Numbered from the stretch's first letter, positions 1 to 9,055 are shown. The stretch: DNA of 64,000 nucleotides from Burkholderiales bacterium (GCA_024235795.1 JACKLR010000003.1:868001-932000); one strand, 5' to 3'. Numbers and translations: made by a program. Notes: generated by a model from the sequence alone, not told the origin.

Positions 1-31
1 CGTGTATTGTTTTCATTAAAAGGAGTTTTTT

Positions 32-688
32 ATGGAACTGGCGAGGACAACAAACAAAAACGATGTCGTCAGTATCTTTGCGAGTTGTATTGATTTCACG
101 ATACGGTCGCGTGCTTTCGATTATCGTATCGAACAGTTGCGCAGAGCGGGAATCAATGCCCAGGTGATAGCCAGTCGTTCGAAAGAGATGGGATTGATAC
201 TGACGGAGCTGGTTAAGGAAATAAACGCCATGGCATCGGAAGTTGGCGGAATTTTACAGAAAGTCTCAGAAAGCGGCCATGTCCTTGGAGGTCTGGCAAA
301 AGATAACATGCGATTGGCCGGATTAATGAAGCATTACTTTAGCGCCATGGAAAAAACGCGCGAAAGTAAAAGCAGGGATATCATTCATCGTGAGTATTCG
401 CGGCTGCATAATCAGATTGAAAACAATTTTCGTTCGATTCTGGTTCAATTAAAATCGCATAAGATAACGCTCAATGATCTCGATGCTACTTCAGAATTTG
501 TTGATCCGCTGGTCAGTCTGATAAAAATTAATGTTGCGATGTTCGCTGAATTCAGTGATCAATTTGATCATGTTACCCAAGAACTGGAATCATTTCACAA
601 ATTTATCATTACCACTGTGGATGAAATGACAAACGAAATAGAAAGTGCGCTGGGTATCATCAATGCATATTTAGGAGAGCAATCATGA
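32..688 (+). CDS. Helical protein resembling an MCP signalling domain
   Basis: A 218-residue, almost entirely alpha-helical soluble protein with no signal peptide or membrane segment. The stretch around residues 38-85 (RRAGINAQVIASRSKE onward) resembles the hairpin region of methyl-accepting chemotaxis protein signalling domains, but the strongly conserved MCP tip is not recognisable, so it may be a degenerate or distant relative. The start is supported by an AAGGAG ribosome-binding site just upstream of the ATG. Its stop overlaps the ATG of the downstream MBL-fold di-iron protein (ATGA), so the two are translated together. Oxygen-binding di-iron proteins of that kind are known to work with chemotaxis signalling in some bacteria, so an oxygen- or redox-linked signalling pair is inferred. 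Function not established. Confidence 0.6.
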   Translation: MELARTTNKNDVVSIFASCIDFTIRSRAFDYRIEQLRRAGINAQVIASRSKEMGLILTELVKEINAMASEVGGILQKVSESGHVLGGLAKDNMRLAGLMKHYFSAMEKTRESKSRDIIHREYSRLHNQIENNFRSILVQLKSHKITLNDLDATSEFVDPLVSLIKINVAMFAEFSDQFDHVTQELESFHKFIITTVDEMTNEIESALGIINAYLGEQS

Positions 689-1428
689 TCAAGAAGTTGT
701 TATTTGAGGAGGGTGACCATGCGTGGCATATTCTATGCCGTGACCCGGAGAAATCAGAACATGTGATTGATACCAATGAATATGTGGTTGTATCGGGTGG
801 CGAGGGACTGATTCTTGACCCAGGTGGAATGGAGGTATTCGCTCAGATAGCCAGTGTGATGGCGGAAGTTATTCCTTTTACTTCGATCAAACATATATTT
901 GGCTCGCATCAGGATCCGGATGTTATTTCATCTTTGCCGCTTTGGACGGGACTGTCTCCCAATGCAAAAGTATATATCCCCTGGATGTGGACGGGTTTTA
1001 TTGCCCATTTTGGTCTGGAAAGTGTCAATCAGTTTGTTTCAATTCCCGATGAGGGTATGGATATCACTTTTGCCAATCGCACCCGTGTAACAATTATTCC
1101 CGCCCATTATTGCCATTCAGCGGGTAATTTTTCCGTCTACGATGCCAAGGCAAAAATATTGTTCTCCGGTGATATTGGCGCCGGATTATTACCCAAAAAT
1201 TATACCAATGTTTTTGTGGAAGATTTTGAGCGCCATATTCAGTATATGGAAGCTTTTCATAAACGGTGGATGCCTTCAAATTCCGCCAAGAATGATTGGA
1301 TAAAGCGGGTAAGGAAACTGGATGTAAATATGCTTTGTCCACAGCATGGCGCGATTTTTCAGGGTGAGCAAGTGAATCAGTTTCTGGACTGGTTTGAAGC
1401 GCTTGAAGTAGGTATCTGGGGCAAGTAG
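685..1428 (+). CDS. MBL-fold ODP-type di-iron protein
   Basis: A 247-residue metallo-beta-lactamase-fold protein of the flavodiiron/ODP (oxygen-binding di-iron) type. In place of the hydrolase HxHxDH motif it has SHQDPD (H75, D77, D79), the HxE/DxD pattern of di-iron members. Further ligand candidates are the His residues in PAHYCHSAGN, the Asp in FSGDIG and the His in CPQHGAIF. There is no C-terminal flavodoxin domain, so it is the stand-alone form rather than a complete NO/O2 reductase. It overlaps the preceding helical protein by four bases. A role in oxygen or nitric-oxide sensing or binding is inferred from the family; the partner gene suggests signalling rather than bulk reduction. Confidence 0.8.
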   Translation: MIKKLLFEEGDHAWHILCRDPEKSEHVIDTNEYVVVSGGEGLILDPGGMEVFAQIASVMAEVIPFTSIKHIFGSHQDPDVISSLPLWTGLSPNAKVYIPWMWTGFIAHFGLESVNQFVSIPDEGMDITFANRTRVTIIPAHYCHSAGNFSVYDAKAKILFSGDIGAGLLPKNYTNVFVEDFERHIQYMEAFHKRWMPSNSAKNDWIKRVRKLDVNMLCPQHGAIFQGEQVNQFLDWFEALEVGIWGK

Positions 1429-1575
1429 GCAATGAAAAACTACTGTGCAGATTTTTCAAACTGAAATACCTTTTCTGGGCTATCTGTTGTACATACGAAT
1501 GAAGCACAGATTTTGTAATATTGTCTTATTTGCTCCTCCAAACCGTGCAATTGGCGGTTAATGTTAAGTCAATAT

Positions 1576-2223
1576 TTACAGTGGCTTACGCTGTTTGAAA
1601 GGAAGAATATTTGCTTGTGAATGATTTGAATAGGTATCCCAATCGGGCGTGTATTCTTGAGATTGGTTGCCCCATACCGACCACCCTTTTCGTGGTCCCC
1701 TGGCAAACAGCTCGATATACGGGCCGGGGCTGCATGATTCAATGATATTATATTGCTCATCTGGCTTTCTACTGTGCTCACGCTTCTGCGACGAAATGAT
1801 ATTTTCCTGGCTTCGGCCAGGTTGCAACGTTCTCGCGTTTTTGCCTCTAACGCCAAACAAAATCATTTCTGTAACATTACGGAAATAAAAACCAACCCCT
1901 CTCCTATCCGGCCCGCCATCTTTCCTGACTTTGTACCAGATCAAATTGGTTTTATAGGTAAAACCCCAATGCGCCATGACTTGCAGCCCATCAGCAAGTA
2001 ATGCGTTCGGCACCCATAGATAGAGGTGTGCCGTCTCTTTGACGATTGCTTCCACAGGCAGATCTTTAATATCTTGCAGCGTCAATGTTGGATAACGGGA
2101 TAGTCTTTTGTGTTCTGGGGCCATTTTTCCAGTTCTGTTCTGAAACTGCCACGGTGGGTCAGCGAGAACCGTTGAAAACTTTCTTTTACCTACCGCTTCT
2201 AAAAGGTGATCAGCTGCGTTCAC
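1576..2223 (-). CDS. MT-A70 family adenine methyltransferase (R-M modification subunit)
   Basis: An S-adenosylmethionine-dependent N6-adenine methyltransferase of the MT-A70 family. The catalytic DPPW motif (VLADPPWQF) lies near residue 21, followed by the HLYLWVPN and NLIWYKV core strands and the C-terminal PGPYIELFAR segment. The longest frame begins with an ATG at 2280, inside the endonuclease gene. A GTG at 2223 sits directly after the endonuclease stop with an AGAGGA Shine-Dalgarno placed correctly, and I prefer that start (215 residues). The upstream gene is a BglII-like endonuclease, so this is very probably the protective methyltransferase of a type II restriction-modification pair. 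The recognition site cannot be read from sequence. Confidence 0.85.
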   Translation of the reverse strand: MNAADHLLEAVGKRKFSTVLADPPWQFQNRTGKMAPEHKRLSRYPTLTLQDIKDLPVEAIVKETAHLYLWVPNALLADGLQVMAHWGFTYKTNLIWYKVRKDGGPDRRGVGFYFRNVTEMILFGVRGKNARTLQPGRSQENIISSQKREHSRKPDEQYNIIESCSPGPYIELFARGPRKGWSVWGNQSQEYTPDWDTYSNHSQANILPFKQRKPL

Positions 2224-2225
2224 AG

Positions 2226-2816
2226 TTATTCGTCCTCTACGTAAAGTGATTTTGAGATGCCGAACACGAGCAATGGACAACCTCCGCCGCTGCCGCCTTC
2301 AATTCGAGGAAGCAGTTTGCACATATGCGTCGTTGAAGCGCCATAAGATGCCCCTCTTCCGAGCGTGTTAAAGATGTCCTGAAGATCGTCACAACGCGTA
2401 ATTATAACGCCAACGCTAATTGCCCGCAGGTCAAAAAGCAACCTGAAATTGTTCAGATCGCGGTCATAAAAAGGATCCTTGTTGTTCCATTCGATCTCGA
2501 GTGCGATGCGGTTTCTAAAGCAATCAATCTTATGCGTAGGCGTGTCCATCGTGTTTTGATCAACGAGAACCTGTGTCTTGAATTCCTTTTCCAACCAGTT
2601 GCGGTCATAAAGATATTGATCGATAAATTCAGAGACTTTTGATTTCCGGCCACCAGGATTAGTAATCCAGCTTTTGTTTAGCCGGAACTCGGTGAGGACG
2701 GATAAAATATCATTCCATTCCTCCGGGAAGTCTTCTTTCAGAATAGCGCAAGCGTGTTTCCACTCGTGTACTTCATAATGTTGGCGGACGAAATCTGGAA
2801 GCAATTCAATACTCAT
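2226..2816 (-). CDS. BglII-like type II restriction endonuclease
   Basis: A 196-residue protein resembling the BglII/BamHI-like restriction endonuclease family. The putative active site is the segment KIDCFRNRIALEIEWNNKD (about residues 96-114): an acidic residue (Asp), then an E-x-E pair before a hydrophobic strand, as in PD-(D/E)xK-fold enzymes with a BglII-style centre. Translation starts from an ATG preceded by AAAGGAA. The stop lies two bases before the GTG I propose for the MT-A70 methyltransferase, so endonuclease and methyltransferase form one leftward operon. It is apparently intact. The specificity is unknown; assignment rests on motif and context. Confidence 0.75.
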   Translation of the reverse strand: MSIELLPDFVRQHYEVHEWKHACAILKEDFPEEWNDILSVLTEFRLNKSWITNPGGRKSKVSEFIDQYLYDRNWLEKEFKTQVLVDQNTMDTPTHKIDCFRNRIALEIEWNNKDPFYDRDLNNFRLLFDLRAISVGVIITRCDDLQDIFNTLGRGASYGASTTHMCKLLPRIEGGSGGGCPLLVFGISKSLYVEDE

Positions 2817-3005
2817 TTGCTTTCCTTTATCGCATTCTAATGTTAATTACTCTAGTAAAAAAATCTGTCATCATCTTTTAAGTAATCTATTTTCGCCGAC
2901 TAAGAATACCAGATAACATCTTAATACATCCTGTACATTTAACGACGCGAATATACTGCAGTAGCACAAAATTTTAATATTCTCTCTTGCAATATGTAGT
3001 TATCT

Positions 3006-3719
3006 TTAATATTGAGACATTAGCCTTCCTATAATTGCTAATGCTCTGTTTTTAATAATACTATTTTCACTATTCAAAGCAGACCTGACTATTATAGTTG
3101 CCTCTTGCTTATTCATTAGCATTGCCGTCTTGGCAATTTTTTCAACTTCCCAATCGTTAATATCTTTATTAGAAATCGCAGAACTGAGTGAATCCAAGGC
3201 AATTTTAATATCCTTTGGTGTAGCCTCGTAAATAGCCGACATTCTTTTTTCATCCTGACTCATCCGAAGTTGCTCCAACTCCCGTCGGGCTTTTTCTTCT
3301 GCAAGCCTTTGTTCCTCTATCTTCAATTGTTCCTCAGTGGTATCAAAACGAAACTTAATATGTTGTGTCCCTACAAAATCAATCTTTCCTTCCCAATCCA
3401 GCGCATAGACTGATTTTTCGAATTCATTAATATCGTGAAGATAAAAATCAAAACCACAGTAAGCTTTTCGAGTCGAAGCTAGTTGAGGAGAATTATATTT
3501 TTGCTTTAATTCGGTAATCTTTATCGGTTTTCCATTTAGTTCTCTCAAAATACCCAAAATAACGCGAAGACTGCCTGATTCTGCATCTTTCATTTTTTGC
3601 CTTTTAAGTTGACGTTGGTTCGTGTATAGCCACCAGAAAAATCCTGGAACTATAGAACAGATCGTTAAAATGTTTCCTAGATTAATTTCATTGGATACTG
3701 TCATTCCAAAAAATTCCAT
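3006..3719 (-). CDS. Unknown membrane-anchored coiled-coil protein
   Basis: I do not recognise a family. From the ATG at 3719 (GGAG Shine-Dalgarno six bases upstream; a longer frame starts at 3794 without one) the protein has 237 residues. There is one N-terminal membrane segment (about residues 14-34, NILTICSIVPGFFWWLY), then a small domain ending near residue 125. A strongly charged coiled coil rich in Glu/Lys/Arg follows (about 125-170, EEQRLAEEKARRELEQL), then a helical C-terminus. The DNA is AT-rich compared with the housekeeping genes. It is divergent in character from its neighbours and lies beside a restriction-modification pair, so a defence-island role is possible but unproven. Confidence 0.55.
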   Translation of the reverse strand: MEFFGMTVSNEINLGNILTICSIVPGFFWWLYTNQRQLKRQKMKDAESGSLRVILGILRELNGKPIKITELKQKYNSPQLASTRKAYCGFDFYLHDINEFEKSVYALDWEGKIDFVGTQHIKFRFDTTEEQLKIEEQRLAEEKARRELEQLRMSQDEKRMSAIYEATPKDIKIALDSLSSAISNKDINDWEVEKIAKTAMLMNKQEATIIVRSALNSENSIIKNRALAIIGRLMSQY

Positions 3720-3883
3720 ATTTACTCCGATTTGTAATAAGTAGAGATCCAGCAGGGAGTTATATAATCTCAATATATTCCCCAAAAAAACCAAACATAA
3801 AGCTCGTTACGATGACAACCTTGGCGGTTCAAAATCCTTTAATTGCATTGATTGGGTCGGAAAAACAATCTGGTTGCTAACCG

Positions 3884-4783
3884 TTATATATCAATCTTGC
3901 TAACCGCATCTTTTACGCCCTCTAATACAGTCGGATACTGTAGAACCACTTGCAATTCCTTCTTCATGCGCGTATTGCTGATGCGTCTCGATTCGTTCAT
4001 GAATGACAACATGCTTGGTGAAATGCGTCCTGCGGCCTGTTCTCTTGGGATTCTTGGCGGGTGCGGCAGGTTGAACTGGTCGGCAACAAGATCGAAATAA
4101 TCGCCCATTTTCATTTGGGTATCATCCGTCGCGTTGTAGGCTCTGCCGGATTTTCCATGCTGGATTGCCATGCTGATAATACGCGCCAGATCGTTGGCAT
4201 GGATATGGTTGGTATAGCCGTCATCGATTGATACAAATGCCGGTAGGCCATCCCGGATGCGTTTCAACGGCAAGCGGGTTTCAGCATAAATACCAGGCAC
4301 GCGCAAGATAGATACCACGACATGGTTGCGTACGCCCCATTTGCGTATCTGTTTCTCGGCGTCTACTCTACGTACGGCGCGTTCATTGTATGGATTCAAT
4401 GGCCGTGTTTCATCGATCATGGCACCCTGACAATCGCCATACACACCACTGGTGCTGATATAGACAAGTCGTTGTGGTAGAATCGTTTGTTTGTTTCTCT
4501 CCGGTTTTGAAAGTGCCGCAAGAAGGTATGTGGTGCGCGGATCCCGCTTGCCCTGGTTGGGCGGTGGCGCCAGGTGAATCACGGTTTGCGCGATGCCCGA
4601 GAGTTTTTTAAGACTGCTGGGGTTATCAAGATCACCTTGAATGGGGATTACGCCGAGCGAACGAAATTGCTCTGTATTGCCGGGATTGCGAAACAAGCCG
4701 AAAATTCGATATTTTGTGTGTAAAAGTCGTACAGTGCGTAGCGCAATATCACCGCAGCCAACGATGAGTAATGTTTTTTTCAT
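3884..4783 (-). CDS. NAD-dependent epimerase/dehydratase family (SDR) protein
   Basis: A 299-residue extended short-chain dehydrogenase/reductase-like protein. The N-terminus carries a Rossmann glycine motif (LLIVGCGDIALRTV), followed by FRNP, the GDLDNP acidic turn and the YISTSGVYGD strand typical of YeeZ-type proteins. The open frame extends upstream to 4909, but the ATG at 4783 has an AGGAAG ribosome-binding site and places the Rossmann motif at the N-terminus, and it avoids overlap with the divergent gene starting at 4838. The substrate is unknown. The product could act on a nucleotide sugar or be a redox-sensing member of the family. Confidence 0.8.
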   Translation of the reverse strand: MKKTLLIVGCGDIALRTVRLLHTKYRIFGLFRNPGNTEQFRSLGVIPIQGDLDNPSSLKKLSGIAQTVIHLAPPPNQGKRDPRTTYLLAALSKPERNKQTILPQRLVYISTSGVYGDCQGAMIDETRPLNPYNERAVRRVDAEKQIRKWGVRNHVVVSILRVPGIYAETRLPLKRIRDGLPAFVSIDDGYTNHIHANDLARIISMAIQHGKSGRAYNATDDTQMKMGDYFDLVADQFNLPHPPRIPREQAAGRISPSMLSFMNESRRISNTRMKKELQVVLQYPTVLEGVKDAVSKIDI

Positions 4784-4837
4784 ATAACTGTTTTTCTTCC
4801 TGTTCTGTTTACTATTGTTTAATTCTTCAGCAACCGC

Positions 4838-5884
4838 ATGTCGCATCAAATTATTATAAAGCCCAGTGAGCATGTGATGCATGCTGCACCCGGCGAAACC
4901 ATTTTGCAATCAGCCCTGCGCGAAGGCTTTTCATTGCCCTACGGATGCCGTAACGGTTCCTGCGGCATCTGTAAAGGGAAAATTTTAACCGGCACAGTCG
5001 ATTATGGCCGCTATAACGAAGAGACGCTGACTGAAGAAGAAAAGCAGGCAGGCATGGCATTATTCTGCTGTGCTTCTCCAGTGTCTGATCTAGTCATCGA
5101 ATGCCGCGAAATCAGCGCGATCAAGGATATTGAAATCAAAACATTACCTGTCCGTGTCGAACAGCTTGACCGCGTTGCGCCCGATGTAATGATTATTTCC
5201 CTTAAGCTGCCGGCAAATCAGCGATTACAGTTTCTGGCAGGACAGTATATCGACATTTTGCTCAAAGACGGTAAACGGCGCAGTTTTTCACTGGCCAATG
5301 CGCCACATGATGATGAGGTTCTGCAGTTACATGCACGCAACTATCCGGGCGGTGTGTTTGCCGAACATGTTTTTACGCGCATGAAAGTGAAGGACGTTCT
5401 CCGCTTTGAAGGTCCGCTTGGTTCATTTTTTTTGCGGGATACATCTGAAGATGTGCCGATTATTTTTTTGGCCAGCGGGACAGGTTTTGCACCGATCAAA
5501 AGCATACTTGAACATGTTTTCTACCAGGAAGCCAGCAAGACTGATAAACATGGCAAACGGAATATGACGCTTTACTGGGGCGTACGTACCAAAGCCGATC
5601 TTTACCTGGTCAACCTGGCCGAGCAATGGCAACAGCAACACGACAACTTCACTTTTGTTCCGGTATTATCCGATGCGTTACCAGAAGACAACTGGAGTGG
5701 CAGGGAAGGCTTCGTCCATGAGGCCGTTTTGCAGGATTTTACGACACTTGAAAATCACCAGGTTTATGCATGTGGTTCCCCGGTGATGGTAAAAGCCGCA
5801 TACCAGGATTTTACGACGATGCGCAAACTGCCCAGAGACGGCTTTTTTTCTGATGTTTTTACACCTTCAACTAGTAGTGAATAA
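4838..5884 (+). CDS. 2Fe-2S ferredoxin-NAD(P)H reductase (CDP-6-deoxy-glucoseen reductase-like)
   Basis: A 348-residue electron-transfer flavoprotein. The N-terminal plant-type 2Fe-2S ferredoxin domain has Cys37, Cys42 and Cys45 in YGCRNGSCGICKG and a further Cys in LFCCASP. It is followed by a ferredoxin-NADP reductase module: FAD-binding RRSFSLANAP, then the NAD(P)-binding FLASGTGFAPIKS and the C-terminal VYACGSPVMV. Proteins of this build are commonly annotated as CDP-6-deoxy-delta-3,4-glucoseen reductase (AscD-like), but no dideoxysugar genes are nearby. The safe call is an NAD(P)H-dependent flavin/iron-sulfur reductase feeding electrons to an unknown acceptor. It is divergent from the SDR gene, with about 54 bases between starts. 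Confidence 0.85.
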   Translation: MSHQIIIKPSEHVMHAAPGETILQSALREGFSLPYGCRNGSCGICKGKILTGTVDYGRYNEETLTEEEKQAGMALFCCASPVSDLVIECREISAIKDIEIKTLPVRVEQLDRVAPDVMIISLKLPANQRLQFLAGQYIDILLKDGKRRSFSLANAPHDDEVLQLHARNYPGGVFAEHVFTRMKVKDVLRFEGPLGSFFLRDTSEDVPIIFLASGTGFAPIKSILEHVFYQEASKTDKHGKRNMTLYWGVRTKADLYLVNLAEQWQQQHDNFTFVPVLSDALPEDNWSGREGFVHEAVLQDFTTLENHQVYACGSPVMVKAAYQDFTTMRKLPRDGFFSDVFTPSTSSE

Positions 5885-5921
5885 TCAATCTGTTTTGTGT
5901 GGGGGAACCACTACGCAAGTA

Positions 5922-7097
5922 CTAACCCGTGCAACCGTGCTTTAATGTCAATTCAAGCGCTTTGTTGTAATGATCCATAGCCAGTTCGTGTTTGCCGAGT
6001 TTTTCATTCAACTGCGCCAGGGCAAAATGTGCGGTTGAAGTGGGTTCGACGGAAAGACTGGCTTCAAGATAACTTTGTGCTTTACCCCAAAGCTCGCAAT
6101 GTGTACATAATTTGCCCAGTGTCAGAAGCAAACCCGCATTATTGGGCTGCGTTTTCAGCCAGACTTCTGCACACTCGATCTGCCTGCTGACATGGTAATT
6201 AAGGCACTCTGCATAAAGTGAAATCAATTCGGCATCCCAGTCTTTCTGAACATTCTGCTCAACGATTTTATGTGCAGTCGTGCAATCACCTAAAGAAATG
6301 TATGCGCGGGTCGCGGCAGCAGCTACACGGCTGTTTTTTTGTTCATTCTCAGGCAAGCTATACCAGTATTTGTTCAACGATTCCAGTTCTGATGTCTTGA
6401 TTTTGAAGTTTTCCAGATGCGCTTCATACCTAATTTTTTCGTAATGTGCTTTATTAAGTGGATGACGATGTATTAGTACCGCGCTTATTTCAAGAACAGC
6501 ATCCCAGTTCCTGGCTTGTCTTTGTGCCTCAAGTTCCAGTTCCAGTACGGCGGTTGGCTGTAAGCCGCCCGTGGAATATAAATCCTGTAAAACATCCAGC
6601 GCTTCTATATGGCGGCCATCATTTAGCAGCATTTCGGCTTTGGTAACCAGTCGCAACGCCCGTTCATCCTGGACTTCCTGATCTGTTTTTTCCAGCAGTG
6701 TGTCCCGTGTGGCAATATCTGCAATATTTTGAGCCGAGCGTGTTGCAATTACAGAATTAATTGCTTTGATAAGCGGTGTTTTTGCCAATTTAAATCCTTT
6801 TGCCGCGCTTTTTTTGGCATGCGTATAATCGCCCTCGAAAAAAGCTTTTACACTTGTCAACATCAACGATTCAGCTCTGATGTTGCGTCGGTTGAATAAC
6901 CCGATCAGCATGCGAACCAGAAAATAAAAAACAGCCAATGCCGCAGCAAGTCCCGCTATAGCATAATCGAGTGATAACTCCATTTTTTCATACGGCGGTA
7001 CTTCTACCATGATAGAACCGTTACTATATTCTTCAACAGCAAGTGCGACAACGACAGCAGCAGCAAATAGTACTAACACCCAAAGTATCAGTCTCAT
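5922..7097 (-). CDS. hemY: HemY-like TPR membrane protein
   Basis: A 391-residue inner-membrane protein with two N-terminal transmembrane helices (about residues 1-20 and 43-65, the second ending VFYFLVRMLIGLF) followed by tetratricopeptide-like helical repeats (NAGLLLTLGKLCTHCELW, then STAHFALAQLNEKLG). This is the HemY N-terminal family of the proteobacterial hem cluster, not the oxygen-dependent protoporphyrinogen oxidase of the same name. A strong AAGGAGAGG ribosome-binding site precedes the ATG. It lies downstream of hemC and hemD in the same direction but is separated from hemD by about 190 bases, and the usual hemX between them is absent. Confidence 0.88.
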   Translation of the reverse strand: MRLILWVLVLFAAAVVVALAVEEYSNGSIMVEVPPYEKMELSLDYAIAGLAAALAVFYFLVRMLIGLFNRRNIRAESLMLTSVKAFFEGDYTHAKKSAAKGFKLAKTPLIKAINSVIATRSAQNIADIATRDTLLEKTDQEVQDERALRLVTKAEMLLNDGRHIEALDVLQDLYSTGGLQPTAVLELELEAQRQARNWDAVLEISAVLIHRHPLNKAHYEKIRYEAHLENFKIKTSELESLNKYWYSLPENEQKNSRVAAAATRAYISLGDCTTAHKIVEQNVQKDWDAELISLYAECLNYHVSRQIECAEVWLKTQPNNAGLLLTLGKLCTHCELWGKAQSYLEASLSVEPTSTAHFALAQLNEKLGKHELAMDHYNKALELTLKHGCTG

Positions 7098-7289
7098 ATC
7101 CTCTCCTTATTAATGTTGGAGCCAATCGTTCCTCTGCCATCTCTATATTTTATTGACGCAATATTTGATGTATCCAGAATTCATGGTCCAAACTTTTTCA
7201 TTATCGTATCAATCCATCAACAACCTTTTGACGCTCCCTGATTTGATGGCGTGAATGAATATTGCAATTTCCAAGCCATCCCATTCATT

Positions 7290-8099
7290 TCAAACTTTGG
7301 TTACACAAAAATAATCCTGAATACTTTGCAGTATACCCTGATCTCCGGAACACGCTGCCAGAACAACATTTATGAGTCCGGTCTCCCGGGCATTGCGTGC
7401 GATACGTTCATGCGCAGTAAATACAGGCGTTATTTTCAGCAATTGTTGGCCATACGAACCAATTATGTCAAATAAATTTTGCAATCCTTCCGTACTTGTG
7501 ATAACAACAGCATTTATTTTTCCATGTGACCAGTTGGCAATTAAATGACTTAATTCGTTCGGATCGACATCAGGTTTATCCCGATAATAGCACTCCGCAT
7601 AATCGAGTAACGCACCGCGCTGTTTCAGTGTATCCCCCAGCAAAGGTCTGCCACCGTTACCCCGAAAAACGATGATGCGCTTTCCGTTAACATGCTGTAA
7701 TGTTTCCAGATTAAGTAATGCTTCACTGTCGAAGCATCCATCCGGGATGATGACCTGATTAATGCCATATTCCTTTAACGCATCTGCGCTACCTTTGCCG
7801 ACTGCGGCGAATTTCAATGTGGCGGGCAATGTTCGGTGAGATTCGCGGTACGTCTGAATGAACCGCATCGCTTTGTGAACTGCATTGGGGCTGACGAAAA
7901 TAGCCAAATCATATTCTTCCAGTTGCTGAATAAGCTTAAGCAACGGCGCTTTATCTTTAATATCAGAGATTTCCAATACCGGAAAAATAATCGGATTGCC
8001 ACCCAGTTTTCGTATACTTTCGGTCAAGAAATGACTTTGGTGCTCAGGCCGGGTAACCAAAATGTTGATACCATTTAAAGGCCTGTTTTCCTGGTTCAT
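7290..8099 (-). CDS. hemD: Uroporphyrinogen-III synthase
   Basis: A 269-residue protein of the HemD family, which closes and inverts ring D of hydroxymethylbilane to form uroporphyrinogen III in haem and sirohaem synthesis. The N-terminus (NGINILVTRPEHQSHF) matches the family signature for the first lobe. The second lobe carries VVITSTEGLQNLFDIIG and a C-terminal IARNARETG segment. A TTG at 8108 lies in frame, but the ATG at 8099, two bases after the hemC stop, is the better start. The two genes are translated as an operon. Confidence 0.9.
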   Translation of the reverse strand: MNQENRPLNGINILVTRPEHQSHFLTESIRKLGGNPIIFPVLEISDIKDKAPLLKLIQQLEEYDLAIFVSPNAVHKAMRFIQTYRESHRTLPATLKFAAVGKGSADALKEYGINQVIIPDGCFDSEALLNLETLQHVNGKRIIVFRGNGGRPLLGDTLKQRGALLDYAECYYRDKPDVDPNELSHLIANWSHGKINAVVITSTEGLQNLFDIIGSYGQQLLKITPVFTAHERIARNARETGLINVVLAACSGDQGILQSIQDYFCVTKV

Positions 8100-8101
8100 T
8101 G

Positions 8102-9055
8102 TTACCAACCGCTGTTCGTTTCAATGGCGGCTAGGATTTTGTCGGCACCTTGGACAATCAAATTTTGCGCCATGCTTTTACCCATTTCTTCCCCGGTTTC
8201 CGGTTTCCCTGTTAATTCATTGCTGACCATTTGTTTGCCATCAGGGCTTGCAACAAAGCCGCGTAATTTAAGTTCATGTTTTGAAATTTCAGCAAAAGCA
8301 CCTAATGGAATCTGACAACTGCCGCCCAGTACACGGCTCATGGCACGTTCGGCTTTGACACAGTAGGCTGTTTCCTGATGATGCAGTGGCTGTAGCAAGG
8401 CAACCAGATCGGGGCGGTTTTCACGGCATTCAATTCCTAATGCGCCTTGCCCGACTGCGGGCAAGCTTTTTTCAGGACTTAGCAATGCAGTAATACGTTC
8501 AGATAACGACAATCGCTTTAATCCGGCTGCGGCCAAAATTATGGCGGTATACTGTCCTTCATCCAGTTTTCGTAACCGGGTTTGCACATTGCCGCGCAGT
8601 GGTTTGACTTCCAAGTGAGGGAATTGTGCGCGTAACTGGCTTTCCCGCCGTAAGCTGGATGTGCCAACAATACTGCCTGCCGGCAATTCATCAAGGTTTT
8701 TGTATTGATTGGAAACAAATGCGTCACGTGGGTCTTCGCGCTCGGTAATGGCCGCCAGTACAAATCCTTCAGGAACAATCATGGGCATATCCTTCATCGA
8801 ATGGACGGCGATATCTGCCTGCCCTTCTTCTAGTGCTTGTTCCAATTCCTTGATAAAAAGACCTTTTCCACCGATCTTTGATAAAGATTTATCCAAAATC
8901 TGGTCCCCCTTGGTCGTCATGCCAAGTATGCTAACTTCTGTTTGCGGGTATAATTGGATTAACCGTTGCCGTATGAACTTCGCTTGCCACATGGCAAGCA
9001 GGCTTTCGCGGGAAGCAATGATAATACGTTGAGGAATTTGAAATGCGTTGGACAT
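8102..9055 (-). CDS. hemC: Porphobilinogen deaminase (hydroxymethylbilane synthase)
   Basis: A 317-residue enzyme that polymerises four porphobilinogen molecules. Visible signatures are RIIIASRESLLAMWQA at the N-terminus, the HSMKDMP loop with the catalytic Asp, GTSSLRRESQLRA for substrate binding, PLRGNVQTRLRKLDEGQ, and the Cys in VLGGSCQIPLGAF that carries the dipyrromethane cofactor. The frame is open to 9139, but the ATG at 9055 gives the family's normal length and N-terminus; the extra 28 residues look like untranslated leader. No clear Shine-Dalgarno is present. It is first gene of the leftward hem operon and is divergent from ppc. Confidence 0.95.
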   Translation of the reverse strand: MSNAFQIPQRIIIASRESLLAMWQAKFIRQRLIQLYPQTEVSILGMTTKGDQILDKSLSKIGGKGLFIKELEQALEEGQADIAVHSMKDMPMIVPEGFVLAAITEREDPRDAFVSNQYKNLDELPAGSIVGTSSLRRESQLRAQFPHLEVKPLRGNVQTRLRKLDEGQYTAIILAAAGLKRLSLSERITALLSPEKSLPAVGQGALGIECRENRPDLVALLQPLHHQETAYCVKAERAMSRVLGGSCQIPLGAFAEISKHELKLRGFVASPDGKQMVSNELTGKPETGEEMGKSMAQNLIVQGADKILAAIETNSGW

